64,000 bases of DNA from Pseudomonas paracarnis (GCF_904063055.1 NZ_CAJFCN010000007.1:248001-312000); one strand, 5' to 3'. Numbered from the stretch's first letter, positions 48,251 through 57,650 are shown. The notes: generated by a model not told the origin, from the sequence alone. A program made the numbers and translations.

Positions 48251-48474
48251 CGCTGCGGGTTTCCTTTTATTACGGGGACTGCCTTTAGGACACTTCAAAG
48301 CCCGGAACATCCAGTCTTATCGCAAGGATTGGGTTCCAGACAGCGCTAACCATAGCGCAGGGCAGTTACATTAAACCTAGCGTGTGGATATGTCTTGGCT
48401 TTGTCTGCGCTGTGGCCGGTACTTTTTTATACCGGCACAGCCGCCGGGGCAACAGGTTGAGGGTAAAGCGGGGG

Positions 48475-49326
48475 TCAGGCGAGGTTCAGGTGCAGGTTAT
48501 CGATGAGGCGTGTTGCCCCCAGATAAGCGGCGACCAGGATCACCACATCACGATCTTCAGCCGTGGCCGGGCGCAGATGTACGCCTTGGCGCACTTCCAG
48601 GTAGTCCATGCGCAGCCCAGCGGCTTCAATCTGCTGAATGTGCTCGGCGCGAAGCCTGGCAAAATCATGATCGCCGCCTTGGATGGCCGTGGCGATCTGG
48701 CTGAGCGCGCGGTACAGCACTGGTGCGACCGCACGTTGCTCCTCGGTGAGGTAACCGTTGCGTGATGACAGCGCGAGGCCGTCCTCGGCGCGCACGGTAG
48801 GCTCGCCGATGATCTGGATCGGCATGTTCAGGTCGCGGACCATGGCGCGGATCACCGCCAACTGCTGGTAGTCCTTCTGGCCGAATACGGCCATGTCCGG
48901 CTGGACCATGTTGAACAGCTTGCTGACCACCGTGGCCACGCCTTCGAAGTGCCCTGGGCGGCTGGCGCCGCACAAGCCTTCGGACAGCTGTGGCACGCTG
49001 ACTCGGGTCTGGCCGTTCATGCCATCGGGGTACATTTCCTCGACCGTGGGCGCAAACAGCAGGTTGCAGCCCGCCTGCAGAAGTTTTTCCTGGTCGGCGG
49101 CCAACGTGCGCGGGTATTTGTCCAGGTCTTCGCCCGCGCCGAATTGCAGCGGGTTGACGAAAATGCTCGCCACTACGAAGTCCGCTTGCTGCGCGGCCTT
49201 GGTCACCAGGGTGGCGTGGCCGCTGTGCAGGTTACCCATGGTGGGCACAAAGCCGATGCGTTTGCCGGCGCTGCGGGCGTGGGTTACGGCAGCCCGCAGT
49301 TCGCGGACGGTTTTAACGGTGTTCAT
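48475..49326 (-). CDS. panC: Pantoate-beta-alanine ligase
   Basis: Last step of pantothenate synthesis. 283 aa, with GFVPTMGNLHSGHATLV (HIGH-like ATP site), VFGQKDYQQL and SSRNGYL (KMSKS-like). Its ATG overlaps the panB stop by 4 nt, so the two are translationally coupled. Confidence 0.97.
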   Translation of the reverse strand: MNTVKTVRELRAAVTHARSAGKRIGFVPTMGNLHSGHATLVTKAAQQADFVVASIFVNPLQFGAGEDLDKYPRTLAADQEKLLQAGCNLLFAPTVEEMYPDGMNGQTRVSVPQLSEGLCGASRPGHFEGVATVVSKLFNMVQPDMAVFGQKDYQQLAVIRAMVRDLNMPIQIIGEPTVRAEDGLALSSRNGYLTEEQRAVAPVLYRALSQIATAIQGGDHDFARLRAEHIQQIEAAGLRMDYLEVRQGVHLRPATAEDRDVVILVAAYLGATRLIDNLHLNLA

Positions 49327-50123
49327 GCCGAGAACCCGTGTTCAATACCTGGGAAAGTTACATTCTTGACTTCGCTGACGTAGGCGCTCAGGGCCGCGTG
49401 GATGCTGTCCTGGCCGGCCATGAAGTTCTTCACGAACTTCGGTACGTGGCCAGTGATCGACAGGCCGAGCATGTCGTGCAATACCAGCACTTGGCCGTCG
49501 GTGGCGGAACCTGCGCCAATCCCGATCACGGGCACTTTGACGGCCTGGGTGATTTCGGCGGCCAGTTCGCTCGGCACGCACTCCAGCAGAATCATCGCAG
49601 CACCGGCTTGTTCCAGTGCAATAGCATCGGCGCGCATCTGGCGGGCCTGGGCTTCATTGCGGCCCTGGACCTTGTAACCACCGAGGATATTGACCGACTG
49701 CGGTGTCAGGCCCATGTGCGCGCACACTGGCACGCCGCGCTCGGCCAGCAACCGGATCGACTCGGCCAGCCACACGGCACCTTCGACTTTGATCATATGC
49801 GCGCCCGCCTGCATCAGCTTGCCGGCGTTCAGGAAGGTTTGCTCAAGGGTGGCGTAACCCATGAACGGCAGGTCCGCGATGATCAAGGCGCCATCATTGC
49901 CACGCTTGACGCTGGCGGTGTGGTAGGCGAGTTCATCGGTGGTCACGGGCAGCGTGCTGTCATTCCCTTGAAGAACCATGCCCAGGGAGTCGCCCACCAG
50001 CAGCACTTCGACGCCAGCCTGGCAGCTGGCGTGGGCGAAGGTGGCGTCATAGCAGGTCAGCATGGTGATTTTTTCACCTTTGAGCTTGAGGCTCTGCAAG
50101 GTGGTCAGGGTAATGTCTGGCAT
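49323..50123 (-). CDS. panB: Ketopantoate hydroxymethyltransferase
   Basis: Makes ketopantoate from ketoisovalerate. 266 aa TIM-barrel with TCYDATFAHASCQAGVEVLLVGDSLGM, VKVEGAVWLAE-type and HMGLTPQSVNILGGYKVQGR segments. First gene of panB-panC. Confidence 0.97.
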   Translation of the reverse strand: MPDITLTTLQSLKLKGEKITMLTCYDATFAHASCQAGVEVLLVGDSLGMVLQGNDSTLPVTTDELAYHTASVKRGNDGALIIADLPFMGYATLEQTFLNAGKLMQAGAHMIKVEGAVWLAESIRLLAERGVPVCAHMGLTPQSVNILGGYKVQGRNEAQARQMRADAIALEQAGAAMILLECVPSELAAEITQAVKVPVIGIGAGSATDGQVLVLHDMLGLSITGHVPKFVKNFMAGQDSIHAALSAYVSEVKNVTFPGIEHGFSA

Positions 50124-50389
50124 GAAAGGGTCCTCGTTCAGGCGCTTGGAAACAGCGAGTAACGCGCGTGAGTCTTCGTTTATACAGGCGCACTGTCTTG
50201 AAAGCAGTGCTTATAAGGCCTGGATTGCGCCCTGTCGCGCCGGGTTGGCGGCAGCGGGACGCCTATAGTCGTGAGGAGGACACGGGAAGTCAATTGGATG
50301 TGTTACCGCATTGTTACGATGGCGGTGTTACCGCTGTTACTGACGCGATTCAGCAAGATGGGCACAGGCTTGGGGCGCACTGAATATCC
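50124..50389. other. Upstream region of panB (gene-free)
   Basis: Part of a 364-bp gap between folK and panB. It should hold the panB promoter on the minus strand. Several GTTAC-type repeats occur near 50301-50342, but I cannot assign a promoter or regulator. The rest of the gap is REP doublet 3. Confidence 0.5.
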
Positions 50390-50480
50390 AATGTGGGAGC
50401 TGGCTTGCCTGCGATGGCATCACCTCGGTGTGGCTGATACACCGTGTCGCTTGCATCGCAGGCAAGCCAGCTCCCACATT
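50390..50480. repeat. REP doublet (REPIN) 3
   Basis: Perfect 26-bp inverted arms at 50390-50415 and 50455-50480, identical in core to doublet 2 and of the same total length (91 bp), with a diverged spacer that still contains CACCTCGGTG. Ends 7 bp after the folK stop codon. Confidence 0.92.
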
Positions 50481-50487
50481 GACCGGG

Positions 50488-50973
50488 TCATTCTTGAGGG
50501 AGGCGTTCCAGGCCGACGAACGGGCAGGCGGTGAGCAGGTCGCTTAAACGCTGGCCGTCAGGCAGCTGCAGGTCGGCTGGCGCCAACTCAGCCAACGGAT
50601 ACAGTACAAACGCGCGCAGATGCATCTGGTAGTGCGGCACCTTGAGGCGCGGCTCATCGATCAGGCGATCACCGAACAGCAGGATATCCAGGTCCAAGGT
50701 GCGCGGGCCCCAGCGTTCCAGGCGTTCGCGGCCCTGATCGTTTTCGATGGCTTGCAGCGCATCGAGCAGGTCCAATGGCGCCAGGTGACTGTCCAGCGCC
50801 GCAACGGCGTTGGTGTAGGGCGGCTGGCCGGGCAGCAGTGAATCGCTTTGATAGAAGGCGGACACACCGGCGAGCTGAGTGCCAGGCAATTGCGCCAGCG
50901 CCTGGATCGCGCTGCGCAATTGTTCCTCCGGGGTAGCCAGGTTGCTGCCCATGCCGATGTAGATACGTTCCAC
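50488..50973 (-). CDS. folK: 2-amino-4-hydroxy-6-hydroxymethyldihydropteridine pyrophosphokinase
   Basis: Pyrophosphorylates the pterin precursor before FolP. 161 aa with YIGMGSNLATPEEQL, the signature RWGPRTLDLDILLFG and VPHYQMHLRAFVLYPLAEL. Two bases after pcnB, the usual pair. Confidence 0.96.
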   Translation of the reverse strand: MERIYIGMGSNLATPEEQLRSAIQALAQLPGTQLAGVSAFYQSDSLLPGQPPYTNAVAALDSHLAPLDLLDALQAIENDQGRERLERWGPRTLDLDILLFGDRLIDEPRLKVPHYQMHLRAFVLYPLAELAPADLQLPDGQRLSDLLTACPFVGLERLPQE

Positions 50974-50975
50974 GT

Positions 50976-52379
50976 TTATTCGCCCGCAGCGCCCGAGGCA
51001 TCGGCACTGCTGCGTTTACGCTTGGTGCCGCTGCGGCGACGCTTTTTCGGGCCTTCGCCGGCGCTATCACCTTTGCTGCCCAGTTCACGAATCATTTCGC
51101 GGCGCTGGCTGTCATTGGCGTCCTGATAATCGGTCCACCATTCACCCAGGCCATCGGTCTGCTCGCCCGCGCTTTCGCGTAGCAGCAGGAAGTCGTAGCC
51201 GGCACGGAAGCGCGGGTTGTCCAGCAACAGATCGGCGCGCTTGCCGCTGCGGCGTGGCAGGCGCTCCTGCATGTCCCAGATTTCGCGGATCGGCATGGTG
51301 AAACGTTTGGGGATGGCGATGCGTTGGCACTGTTCGGCGATCAGCTCGTGAGCCGCTTCCTGCATGGCCGGGATCGGCGGCATGCCACGGTCCTGCAGGC
51401 GCAGTACGCGTTTGGGCAGGGCCGGCCACAACAAGGCGGCAAACAGGAACGCCGGGGTCACCGGTTTGTTTTGCTTGATGCGCAGGTCGGTGTTGATCAA
51501 GGCTTCGCTGATCAAGGTGTGGGTGTACGTCGGGTTGTACTCCAAGGCCTCGGCGCTGGCCGGGAACAGGGGGTCGAACAACTGCAGGTCCACCAGCATT
51601 TCAAAGGTGTCGGCGGCGTAGCCCGAAAGGAACAGCTTGAGCACTTCCTCAAACAGGCGTGCCGAGGGGATTTCCCGCAGCATCGGCGCCAGTTCGCGAA
51701 TCGGTGCGGCGGTGTGTTTTTCGATGCCAAAGTTGAGCTTGGCGGCGAATCGCACGGCACGCAGCATGCGCACCGGGTCTTCCTGGTAGCGCTGCGTCGG
51801 GTCGCCGATCAGCCGGATCAGGTTGTTGCGAATGTCGTGTACGCCGTTGGCGTAATCGAGGATGCGCTCGCTGACCGGGTCGTAATACAAGGCGTTGATG
51901 GTGAAGTCGCGACGTTGCGCGTCCTCTTCCAGGGTGCCATAGACGTTATCGCGCAGGATGCGCCCGCTCTCGTTGCGGGAAGACTGGTTGGTGTCCTCCT
52001 CTTCATCGTTTTGCGGGTGACCGGCGCGGAACGTTGCGACCTCGATGATTTCGCGACCAAAGTGGATATGCACCAGCTTGAAGCGCCGGCCGATGATTCG
52101 TGCATTACGAAACTCGGCGCGCACTTGTTCAGGCGTGGCACTGGTGGCGACGTCGAAATCCTTGGGCGTGATGTTGAGCAACATGTCGCGTACGCAGCCA
52201 CCCACCAGGTAGGCCTGGTAGCCGGCGTTCTGCAAACGTTCGACGATGTTCACTGCATAACGGCTGAATTGAGCGCGCTGCAGCGAATGCTGGCTGCTAT
52301 TGAGCACTTCAGGCGTGCTGCGTTTGTGTTGCGTTCGACGCAAGGGAGAACGGAATGACTGGAACAACTTCTTCAGCAT
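50976..52379 (-). CDS. pcnB: Poly(A) polymerase I
   Basis: Adds 3' poly(A) tails to RNA, promoting decay. Nucleotidyltransferase motifs YLVGGCVRDMLL and KDFDVATSATPEQV; RRDFTINALYY; a basic C-terminus rich in KKRRRSGTKRKRSS. Start taken at ATG 52379 (MLKKLFQSFR, 467 aa); a GTG three codons upstream is the alternative, and neither has a clear ribosome site. Downstream of crcZ, whose terminator lies 140 bp upstream. Confidence 0.94.
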   Translation of the reverse strand: MLKKLFQSFRSPLRRTQHKRSTPEVLNSSQHSLQRAQFSRYAVNIVERLQNAGYQAYLVGGCVRDMLLNITPKDFDVATSATPEQVRAEFRNARIIGRRFKLVHIHFGREIIEVATFRAGHPQNDEEEDTNQSSRNESGRILRDNVYGTLEEDAQRRDFTINALYYDPVSERILDYANGVHDIRNNLIRLIGDPTQRYQEDPVRMLRAVRFAAKLNFGIEKHTAAPIRELAPMLREIPSARLFEEVLKLFLSGYAADTFEMLVDLQLFDPLFPASAEALEYNPTYTHTLISEALINTDLRIKQNKPVTPAFLFAALLWPALPKRVLRLQDRGMPPIPAMQEAAHELIAEQCQRIAIPKRFTMPIREIWDMQERLPRRSGKRADLLLDNPRFRAGYDFLLLRESAGEQTDGLGEWWTDYQDANDSQRREMIRELGSKGDSAGEGPKKRRRSGTKRKRSSADASGAAGE

Positions 52380-52520
52380 GGGATGCACTGTTTGAAGGAA
52401 TGTTCGGCCATAACGAAGAATGACCGCATGATGGGCGGGGATTCTAGCATTTAGTCAGGGGATGGTGTAGGAACAAGCTAAAGGCATTGCGCCATAAGCG
52501 TTTGCAGGTCAAATCCCGGA

Positions 52521-52547
52521 AACTACAAGGGGAGCCGAAGCTCCCCC
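52521..52547 (-). terminator. Intrinsic terminator of CrcZ
   Basis: GGGGAGC-TTCG-GCTCCCC hairpin followed by TTGTAGTTT on the minus strand, giving a 3' end near 52522. Confidence 0.8.
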
Positions 52548-52885
52548 AGAAGTAGTTGCGTGCTCTATTTTTATTATTGATGTCGGGCTTCTTGTTTTTG
52601 TTGATCGCCCTCGCCACGAAGTTTCACCTTCATGACACTCCCAATCGGGAGTCAAGAGCAAACGGATTGCTTTGGTCGCTGTGTTGCTGATCTACGATCC
52701 AACCAGTTCAGGCTCTGCCTTAGGGCAGTTTTTGTTGTTCTCGGCCTGGTTGCGGGGCAAGCCCCAAATGCAACGCCTCTCCAAAAGAATCAGTTAGCTG
52801 CGCCTCCGCCGTGTTGTTTTTGTTATGCGTGAGTCGATTCGTCTTATTTTTATTGTCTTGTACAAAGCTTGTTATTGTTTTTGTA
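52522..52885 (-). ncRNA. crcZ: CrcZ small RNA (Hfq/Crc decoy)
   Basis: About 364 nt between cbrB and pcnB, the place of crcZ in pseudomonads. On the minus strand about six A/C-rich motifs of the AAnAAnAA kind are seen: AACAATAACAAG just after the start (52882-52868), ACAATAAAAATAAG (52857-52843), AACAAAAACAAC (near 52818), AACAACAAAAACTG (near 52723), AACAAAAACAAG (near 52597) and CAATAATAAAAAT (near 52573). These motifs bind Hfq/Crc and relieve catabolite repression of target mRNAs. The start is set by the sigma-54 promoter and the end by the terminator hairpin. Confidence 0.92.
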
Positions 52886-52896
52886 CTGAGCATATA

Positions 52897-52912
52897 GCAG
52901 GGTGCGTGCCAA
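52897..52912 (-). promoter_or_regulatory. Sigma-54 promoter of crcZ
   Basis: Minus strand TTGGCACG-N4-CTGCT: GG and GC are exactly 10 nt apart, a near-perfect match to TTGGCACG-N4-TTGCW. Start of transcription expected near 52885. Confidence 0.92.
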
Positions 52913-52970
52913 CTTTTGCGCCGTCCAGCAAAACCGGGGGTTTGGGCTGGTTTCGCCAGATTGAGGGCCA

Positions 52971-53012
52971 AAAAAAAGCCGGGGCTTCGTTACCGTAAGC
53001 CCCGGCTTTTGT
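52971..53012. terminator. Terminator between cbrB and crcZ
   Basis: AAAAGCCGGGGCTT and AAGCCCCGGCTTTT arms with a 9-nt loop and a T8 run on the minus strand (A8 on the plus strand). Separates cbrB transcripts from crcZ; effective in both directions. Confidence 0.9.
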
Positions 53013-53035
53013 TACGTGAAAAGTCAGCGGTAACA
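53010..53035. promoter_or_regulatory. CbrB upstream activating site of crcZ
   Basis: TGTTAC (53010-53015) and GTAACA (53030-53035) with a 14-nt spacer match the known CbrB recognition pattern TGTTAC-N12-14-GTAACA. It is 125-150 bp upstream of the crcZ start, suitable for an enhancer. A further TGTTAC half-site is at 53055-53060. Confidence 0.85.
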
Positions 53036-53076
53036 GTTTTTTCACATCAACAGGTGTTACCTGTGGGGCTGCGCTC

Positions 53077-54513
53077 TCAGCTTTCGCTGGCCACCCCGGT
53101 CTTGCGCCGTGGAATGCCCAGGCGCTGACGCCGTTCCCACAAACACTTGCGACTTACACCCAGTTTGCGGGCCAGTTCGGTCTCGGTCATATGGTCCTGA
53201 TGCTCGAGCACGAAGTGCTGGAAGTAGTCTTCCAGTGACAAATCTTCCGTCGGCTCATGGCTGGTATTGCTACCGCCGCCCTGCTGCGGGGCCAGGCCGA
53301 TGAAGTCGTCGTCATCCAGGTCGCTGAGCTCAATGTCGATGCCCAGCAACTCGGCGGAGATCTCCGGGCTCTCCGACAGAATCACGGCGCGCTCGACGGC
53401 GTTCTCCAGCTCACGCACGTTCCCAGGCCACGAGTAGTGACGGATCGCCTGCTCGGCGTCCGCGGCAAACTTCAGGTCGGTGCGGTCAATGCGTGCGCCT
53501 TGACGCAACAGGAACGCGTTGGCGATTTCGTTGACGTCGGCGCCGCGCTCGCGTAGGGCCGGCAATTTGAGCGCGATGACATGCAGGCGGTAATACAAGT
53601 CCTCACGGAACTGGCCGATCTTGGCCAGGCTCTTCAGGTCTCGGTGTGTCGCCGCGATCAATCGAACATCGACCTTCTGCGATTGCACCGAACCCACGCG
53701 ACGAATTTCGCCTTCCTGCAGCACGCGCAGCAAACGCGCTTGGGCTTCCAGGGGCAGCTCGCCAATTTCATCAAGGAACAAGGTGCCGCCGTCCGCGGCC
53801 TCCACCAGGCCCGCACGCCCGGCGCTGGCGCCAGTGAACGCACCTTTCTCGTGGCCGAACAGCTCGGACTCGATCAGGGATTCGGGGATCGCCGCGCAGT
53901 TCACCGAGATCATCGGCGCCTTGGCGCGCTTGGACAGGTTGTGCAGGGCGCGGGCCACCAGCTCTTTGCCGGTGCCCGACTCGCCCTGGATCAACACATT
54001 GGAGTCAGTCGGCGCCACCTTGCGGATCTTGCTGTACAAGTCCTGCATCGGAGGGCAGGAGCCGATGATGCCGATCTCGCCATTGCTGTTGTTGGCACCT
54101 GGTTTTTCGGCGCCGCTGGTCTTGCCGGTGGGGCGTGGCTCGGCAGGCGCACTGCTGGCCGACACACGGTCACGCAGGATGCGGGCCACGGCCTGGAGCA
54201 TCTCGTCGTGGTCGAAAGGCTTGGCGATGTAGTCCACCGCGCCCATCTTCATCGAGTCCACCGCCGAGCGCAGGCTGGCGTAGCTGGTCATGATCAGCAC
54301 CGGGGTGCCCTGGCCCAGCTTGATCAGCTCGGTGCCCGGGGCGCCTGGCAGGCGCAGGTCACTGACAATCAGGTCGAACGTGGGAATGCTGAATCGCTCT
54401 TGGGCTTCCTGCACCGAGCCGGCTTCGCTGACCTGGTACTGATTACGTTCAAGCAGGCGACGCAAGGCAGAGCGGATAATGGTTTCGTCTTCGACGATCA
54501 AAATGTGCGGCAT
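53077..54513 (-). CDS. cbrB: NtrC-family response regulator CbrB
   Basis: 478-aa sigma-54 activator. Receiver domain (residues 1-120) with phospho-acceptor Asp52 in VSDLRLPG; AAA+ domain with Walker A GESGTGKE, the sigma-54-contact loop GAFTGA and Walker B-type GTLFLDEIGEL; C-terminal helix-turn-helix MTETELARKLGVSRKCLWERRQRLG. Partner of CbrA, encoded 22 bp upstream. Its site and target crcZ lie immediately downstream. Confidence 0.97.
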   Translation of the reverse strand: MPHILIVEDETIIRSALRRLLERNQYQVSEAGSVQEAQERFSIPTFDLIVSDLRLPGAPGTELIKLGQGTPVLIMTSYASLRSAVDSMKMGAVDYIAKPFDHDEMLQAVARILRDRVSASSAPAEPRPTGKTSGAEKPGANNSNGEIGIIGSCPPMQDLYSKIRKVAPTDSNVLIQGESGTGKELVARALHNLSKRAKAPMISVNCAAIPESLIESELFGHEKGAFTGASAGRAGLVEAADGGTLFLDEIGELPLEAQARLLRVLQEGEIRRVGSVQSQKVDVRLIAATHRDLKSLAKIGQFREDLYYRLHVIALKLPALRERGADVNEIANAFLLRQGARIDRTDLKFAADAEQAIRHYSWPGNVRELENAVERAVILSESPEISAELLGIDIELSDLDDDDFIGLAPQQGGGSNTSHEPTEDLSLEDYFQHFVLEHQDHMTETELARKLGVSRKCLWERRQRLGIPRRKTGVASES

Positions 54514-54535
54514 TGATTCAATTCTCTCGACGGTC

Positions 54536-57490
54536 TCAGTTCACAGCGGACGTCGCTTCGACATGACGCGGCAAGGTCACCCGGATACGGGTGCCGCGTT
54601 GGCTTTGTGTGTCAGCCGGGCTGTCGATGGTGATTTGTCCATAATGCTCTTCAACGATGGAATAGACCAGTGCAAGGCCCAGACCGGTACCTTCACCGGG
54701 GTCCTTGGTGGTGAAGAAGGGTTCGAACAATCGGTCCATGATGTTCTGTGGAATGCCGCTGCCTTCGTCTTCCACGATCAGGTCGACCGTGTGCTCGAAA
54801 GCCTCGCTCTTGACGCGTACAGCACTGCCGGCCGGAGACGCGTCGCGGGCGTTGGACAGCAGGTTGATCAGCACCTGGGCCAGGCGTTGTGAGTCGCCAT
54901 CGACCCAATGGTCCGGATCGCACAGGTTAAAGAACTGTACTTCGAAATTGCGCCGGTTCAAGGCCAACAGCCCAATGGCATCCTGCGCGACTTCGGCCAG
55001 GCACACCGCTTCGTCCTGATTCTGATGGGCGCCGGAGTGGGCAAAGCTCATCAGCGACTGGACGATGCGTGAAACCCGCTTGGTCTGTTCAAGGATCTGC
55101 CCGCTGATTTCGGTGATTTCCCCGTCTTCTTCGCGCTCTTCCCGCAGGTTTTGCGCCAGGCAGGCGATACCGGTGATCGGGTTACCGATTTCATGAGCCA
55201 CGCCGGCCGCCAGGCGCCCAATGCTGGCCAGGCGTTCGGAGTGCACCAGCTTGTCTTCGAGCATCTGTGTATCGGTCAAGTCTTCTACCAGCAGCACCAG
55301 GCCGCTGTTACCCGGCGCCAGAGGTTCGTCGATGGCCGCTTTGTGCAAGTTGAGCCAGCGGGTCTGGCCGTCGAGGGCCAAGTGCTGTTTGTGCAAGTGC
55401 TCGTCCGGCAGGTTGATGAAACCCTGCAGCAGCTCTTTCCAGGGATCGCCCAGTGTATTGAGGCGCGAACCCACCACCCGCTGGGCGGCGATGCCGGTGA
55501 GTTCTTCCATGGCTTTGTTCCACATCAGGATTTCCTGGTCCTTGGCCAGGGAACACACGCCCATCGGCAGTTCCTGCAGGGTCTGGCGGTGGTAACGGCG
55601 CAGGGCGTCGAGTTCGGCGGCCAGGCCTGTGAGGCGCGAGTGGTAGTCCTCCAGCCGGCTTTCGATGAAGTGGATGTCTTCGGTGACGTAGTTTTCGCCA
55701 CCGGCCTTGTAGGGCAAGAAGGTTTCCACCATGTCCTGGGACACGCTCGGCCCCATCAAACCGGACAGGTTGGCTTCGATACGGTCACGCAGGCGGCGCA
55801 GGGCATAGGGGCGGCGCTCGTCAAATGGCAGGTAGAGGTCGCGCAGCGCCTGTTCGACTTCCTTTTGTGCGGCCTTGGCGCCCAGGGGCTTGGCCAGTTG
55901 CGTGGCGAACTCTTGGGGCGATGCCGCATGCAGTTCGCGGCGTTGCGGGCGGCGTACGTTGTCTACCGCACAGGCTTCTGCGGCGCTGGTTTCTTCGGCG
56001 CTGGCGTTAGTGAACAGCGAGATCAGGGTGAACATCAGTACGTTGGCGGCCAGCGAGGCGATGGCCGCCATGTGCCAGCTGGTGTCGTCCAGCACGTAAA
56101 TCATGTTCAGCAACGGGATATAGAAGCCCTGCAGATTGCCGACCAGCGGTAGCAGCATGGTCACGGTCCACACCAGGATCCCGGCCAGCAGCCCTGCAAT
56201 AAAGCCACGGCGATTGGCAGTCGGCCAGTACAGCACCGACAACACGCCCGGCAGAAATTGCAAGGTGGCGACAAACGCGACGATGCCGAGGTTGGCCAGG
56301 TCTTGCCCGGCGCCCAGCAGCAGATAAAACGCGTAACCGGCCATGATGATCGCGACGATCAGCGCGCGTCGGGTCCATTTCAACCAACGGTAGATATTGC
56401 CCTCGGCCGGCGGCTGGTACAGCGGCAGTACCAAGTGGTTGAGCGCCATGCCCGAGAGTGCCAGGGTGGTGACGATGATCAACCCGCTGGCGGCCGACAA
56501 CCCCCCGACATACGCCAGTAGCGCCAGGGCCGGGCTGTTGGCAGCAATACCGATGCCCAGGGTGAAATACTCGGGGTTGGTGGTGGCCCCCAGTTTCAGG
56601 CCAGCCCACAGGATCAGCGGCACCGCCAGGCTCATCAGCAACAGGAACAGCGGCAAGCCCCAGCTGGCGCTGACCAGCGAGCGCGGGTTGAGGTTCTCGG
56701 TGAAGGTCATGTGGTACATGTGCGGCATCACGATCGCCGAGGCGAAGAACACCAGCAGCAGCGTACGCCATGGTCCCTCCTGCAAGGGGGTATGCAAGGC
56801 GGCGAGGGCGGTCTGGTTTTGCAGCAGCCACAGCTCCAGCTGTTGCGGCCCGTCGAACACGCCGTAAAGCGCATAAAGGCCGACGCCGCCGATGGCGATC
56901 AGCTTGATGACCGACTCAAAGGCAATCGCAAACACCAGGCCCTGGTGTTTCTCGCGGGTGGCGATATGGCGAGAGCCAAAGAAGATGGTGAACAAGGTGA
57001 TCAGCGCGCAAAACGCCAGGGCAACCCGATGTTGCACGGGCTCTCGGGTCAGAATGCTGATGGAGTCGGCCACCGCCTGGATCTGCAGGGCCAGCAACGG
57101 CAGCACGCCGATCAACATGAAGATGGTGGTCAGCGCGCCGGCCCAGGTGCTGCGAAAGCGAAAGGCAAACAGGTCCGCCAGGGAAGACAGCTGGTACGTC
57201 CGGGTGATTTTCAGGATCGGGTACAGCAGCACCGGCGCCAGCAGGAACGCGCCGGACACCCCCAGGTAACTGGAGAGAAAGCCGTAGCCGTACTGATAGG
57301 CCAGCCCCACCGTGCCGTAGAACGCCCAGGCACTGGCGTACACGCCCAGGGACAAGGTGTAGGTCAACGGATGGCGAATGATCGCCCGCGGAATCATTCC
57401 GCGCTCACTGATCCAGGCCACGCCGAATAACGCAGCCAGGTAGGCGGCGCTGATCAGCAGCATCTGGGTGAGACTAAAGCTCATCGGCAT
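54536..57490 (-). CDS. cbrA: Sensor kinase CbrA with SLC5 transporter domain
   Basis: 984-aa bifunctional protein. The N-terminal half (about 1-505) has about a dozen membrane helices of the sodium/solute symporter (SLC5) type, which in P. putida and P. fluorescens transports histidine. A linker (STAC-like) and a PAS domain (about 630-740) precede the kinase: His766 in the H box HEIGNPITG, then N box NLLSNARDA, and G boxes DEGSGIP and GTGLGLALVYSIV. The ATG at 57490 lies inside cbrX; ATG 57484 is an alternative. Responds to carbon/nitrogen balance and controls CbrB. Confidence 0.97.
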   Translation of the reverse strand: MPMSFSLTQMLLISAAYLAALFGVAWISERGMIPRAIIRHPLTYTLSLGVYASAWAFYGTVGLAYQYGYGFLSSYLGVSGAFLLAPVLLYPILKITRTYQLSSLADLFAFRFRSTWAGALTTIFMLIGVLPLLALQIQAVADSISILTREPVQHRVALAFCALITLFTIFFGSRHIATREKHQGLVFAIAFESVIKLIAIGGVGLYALYGVFDGPQQLELWLLQNQTALAALHTPLQEGPWRTLLLVFFASAIVMPHMYHMTFTENLNPRSLVSASWGLPLFLLLMSLAVPLILWAGLKLGATTNPEYFTLGIGIAANSPALALLAYVGGLSAASGLIIVTTLALSGMALNHLVLPLYQPPAEGNIYRWLKWTRRALIVAIIMAGYAFYLLLGAGQDLANLGIVAFVATLQFLPGVLSVLYWPTANRRGFIAGLLAGILVWTVTMLLPLVGNLQGFYIPLLNMIYVLDDTSWHMAAIASLAANVLMFTLISLFTNASAEETSAAEACAVDNVRRPQRRELHAASPQEFATQLAKPLGAKAAQKEVEQALRDLYLPFDERRPYALRRLRDRIEANLSGLMGPSVSQDMVETFLPYKAGGENYVTEDIHFIESRLEDYHSRLTGLAAELDALRRYHRQTLQELPMGVCSLAKDQEILMWNKAMEELTGIAAQRVVGSRLNTLGDPWKELLQGFINLPDEHLHKQHLALDGQTRWLNLHKAAIDEPLAPGNSGLVLLVEDLTDTQMLEDKLVHSERLASIGRLAAGVAHEIGNPITGIACLAQNLREEREEDGEITEISGQILEQTKRVSRIVQSLMSFAHSGAHQNQDEAVCLAEVAQDAIGLLALNRRNFEVQFFNLCDPDHWVDGDSQRLAQVLINLLSNARDASPAGSAVRVKSEAFEHTVDLIVEDEGSGIPQNIMDRLFEPFFTTKDPGEGTGLGLALVYSIVEEHYGQITIDSPADTQSQRGTRIRVTLPRHVEATSAVN

Positions 57491-57650
57491 CTTTTTGGCT
57501 CTGCAGGATGAAGGTCACGACGATCAGGATCAGCCATAGCAGATAAGGGCGATACCAGGCGCCCGTGGCGTCGATCCACCAATCCATGATGGCGGGGGAG
57601 AACAGGTAGATCCCGACGACCAGCAGCAGGACCAAACGATAGATGTACAT
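57474..57650 (-). CDS. cbrX: Small membrane protein CbrX overlapping cbrA
   Basis: 58 codons starting MYIYRLVLLLVVGIYLFSP at 57650 and ending in TAG at 57474-57476, overlapping the cbrA start by 17 nt in another frame. Two hydrophobic stretches (about residues 5-21 and 36-49) flank a WWIDATGAWYRP segment with several aromatic residues. Size, position and overlap match the short ORF called cbrX in P. putida, which is co-transcribed and translationally coupled with cbrA. Easily missed because of its length. Confidence 0.85.
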   Translation of the reverse strand: MYIYRLVLLLVVGIYLFSPAIMDWWIDATGAWYRPYLLWLILIVVTFILQSQKDADEL

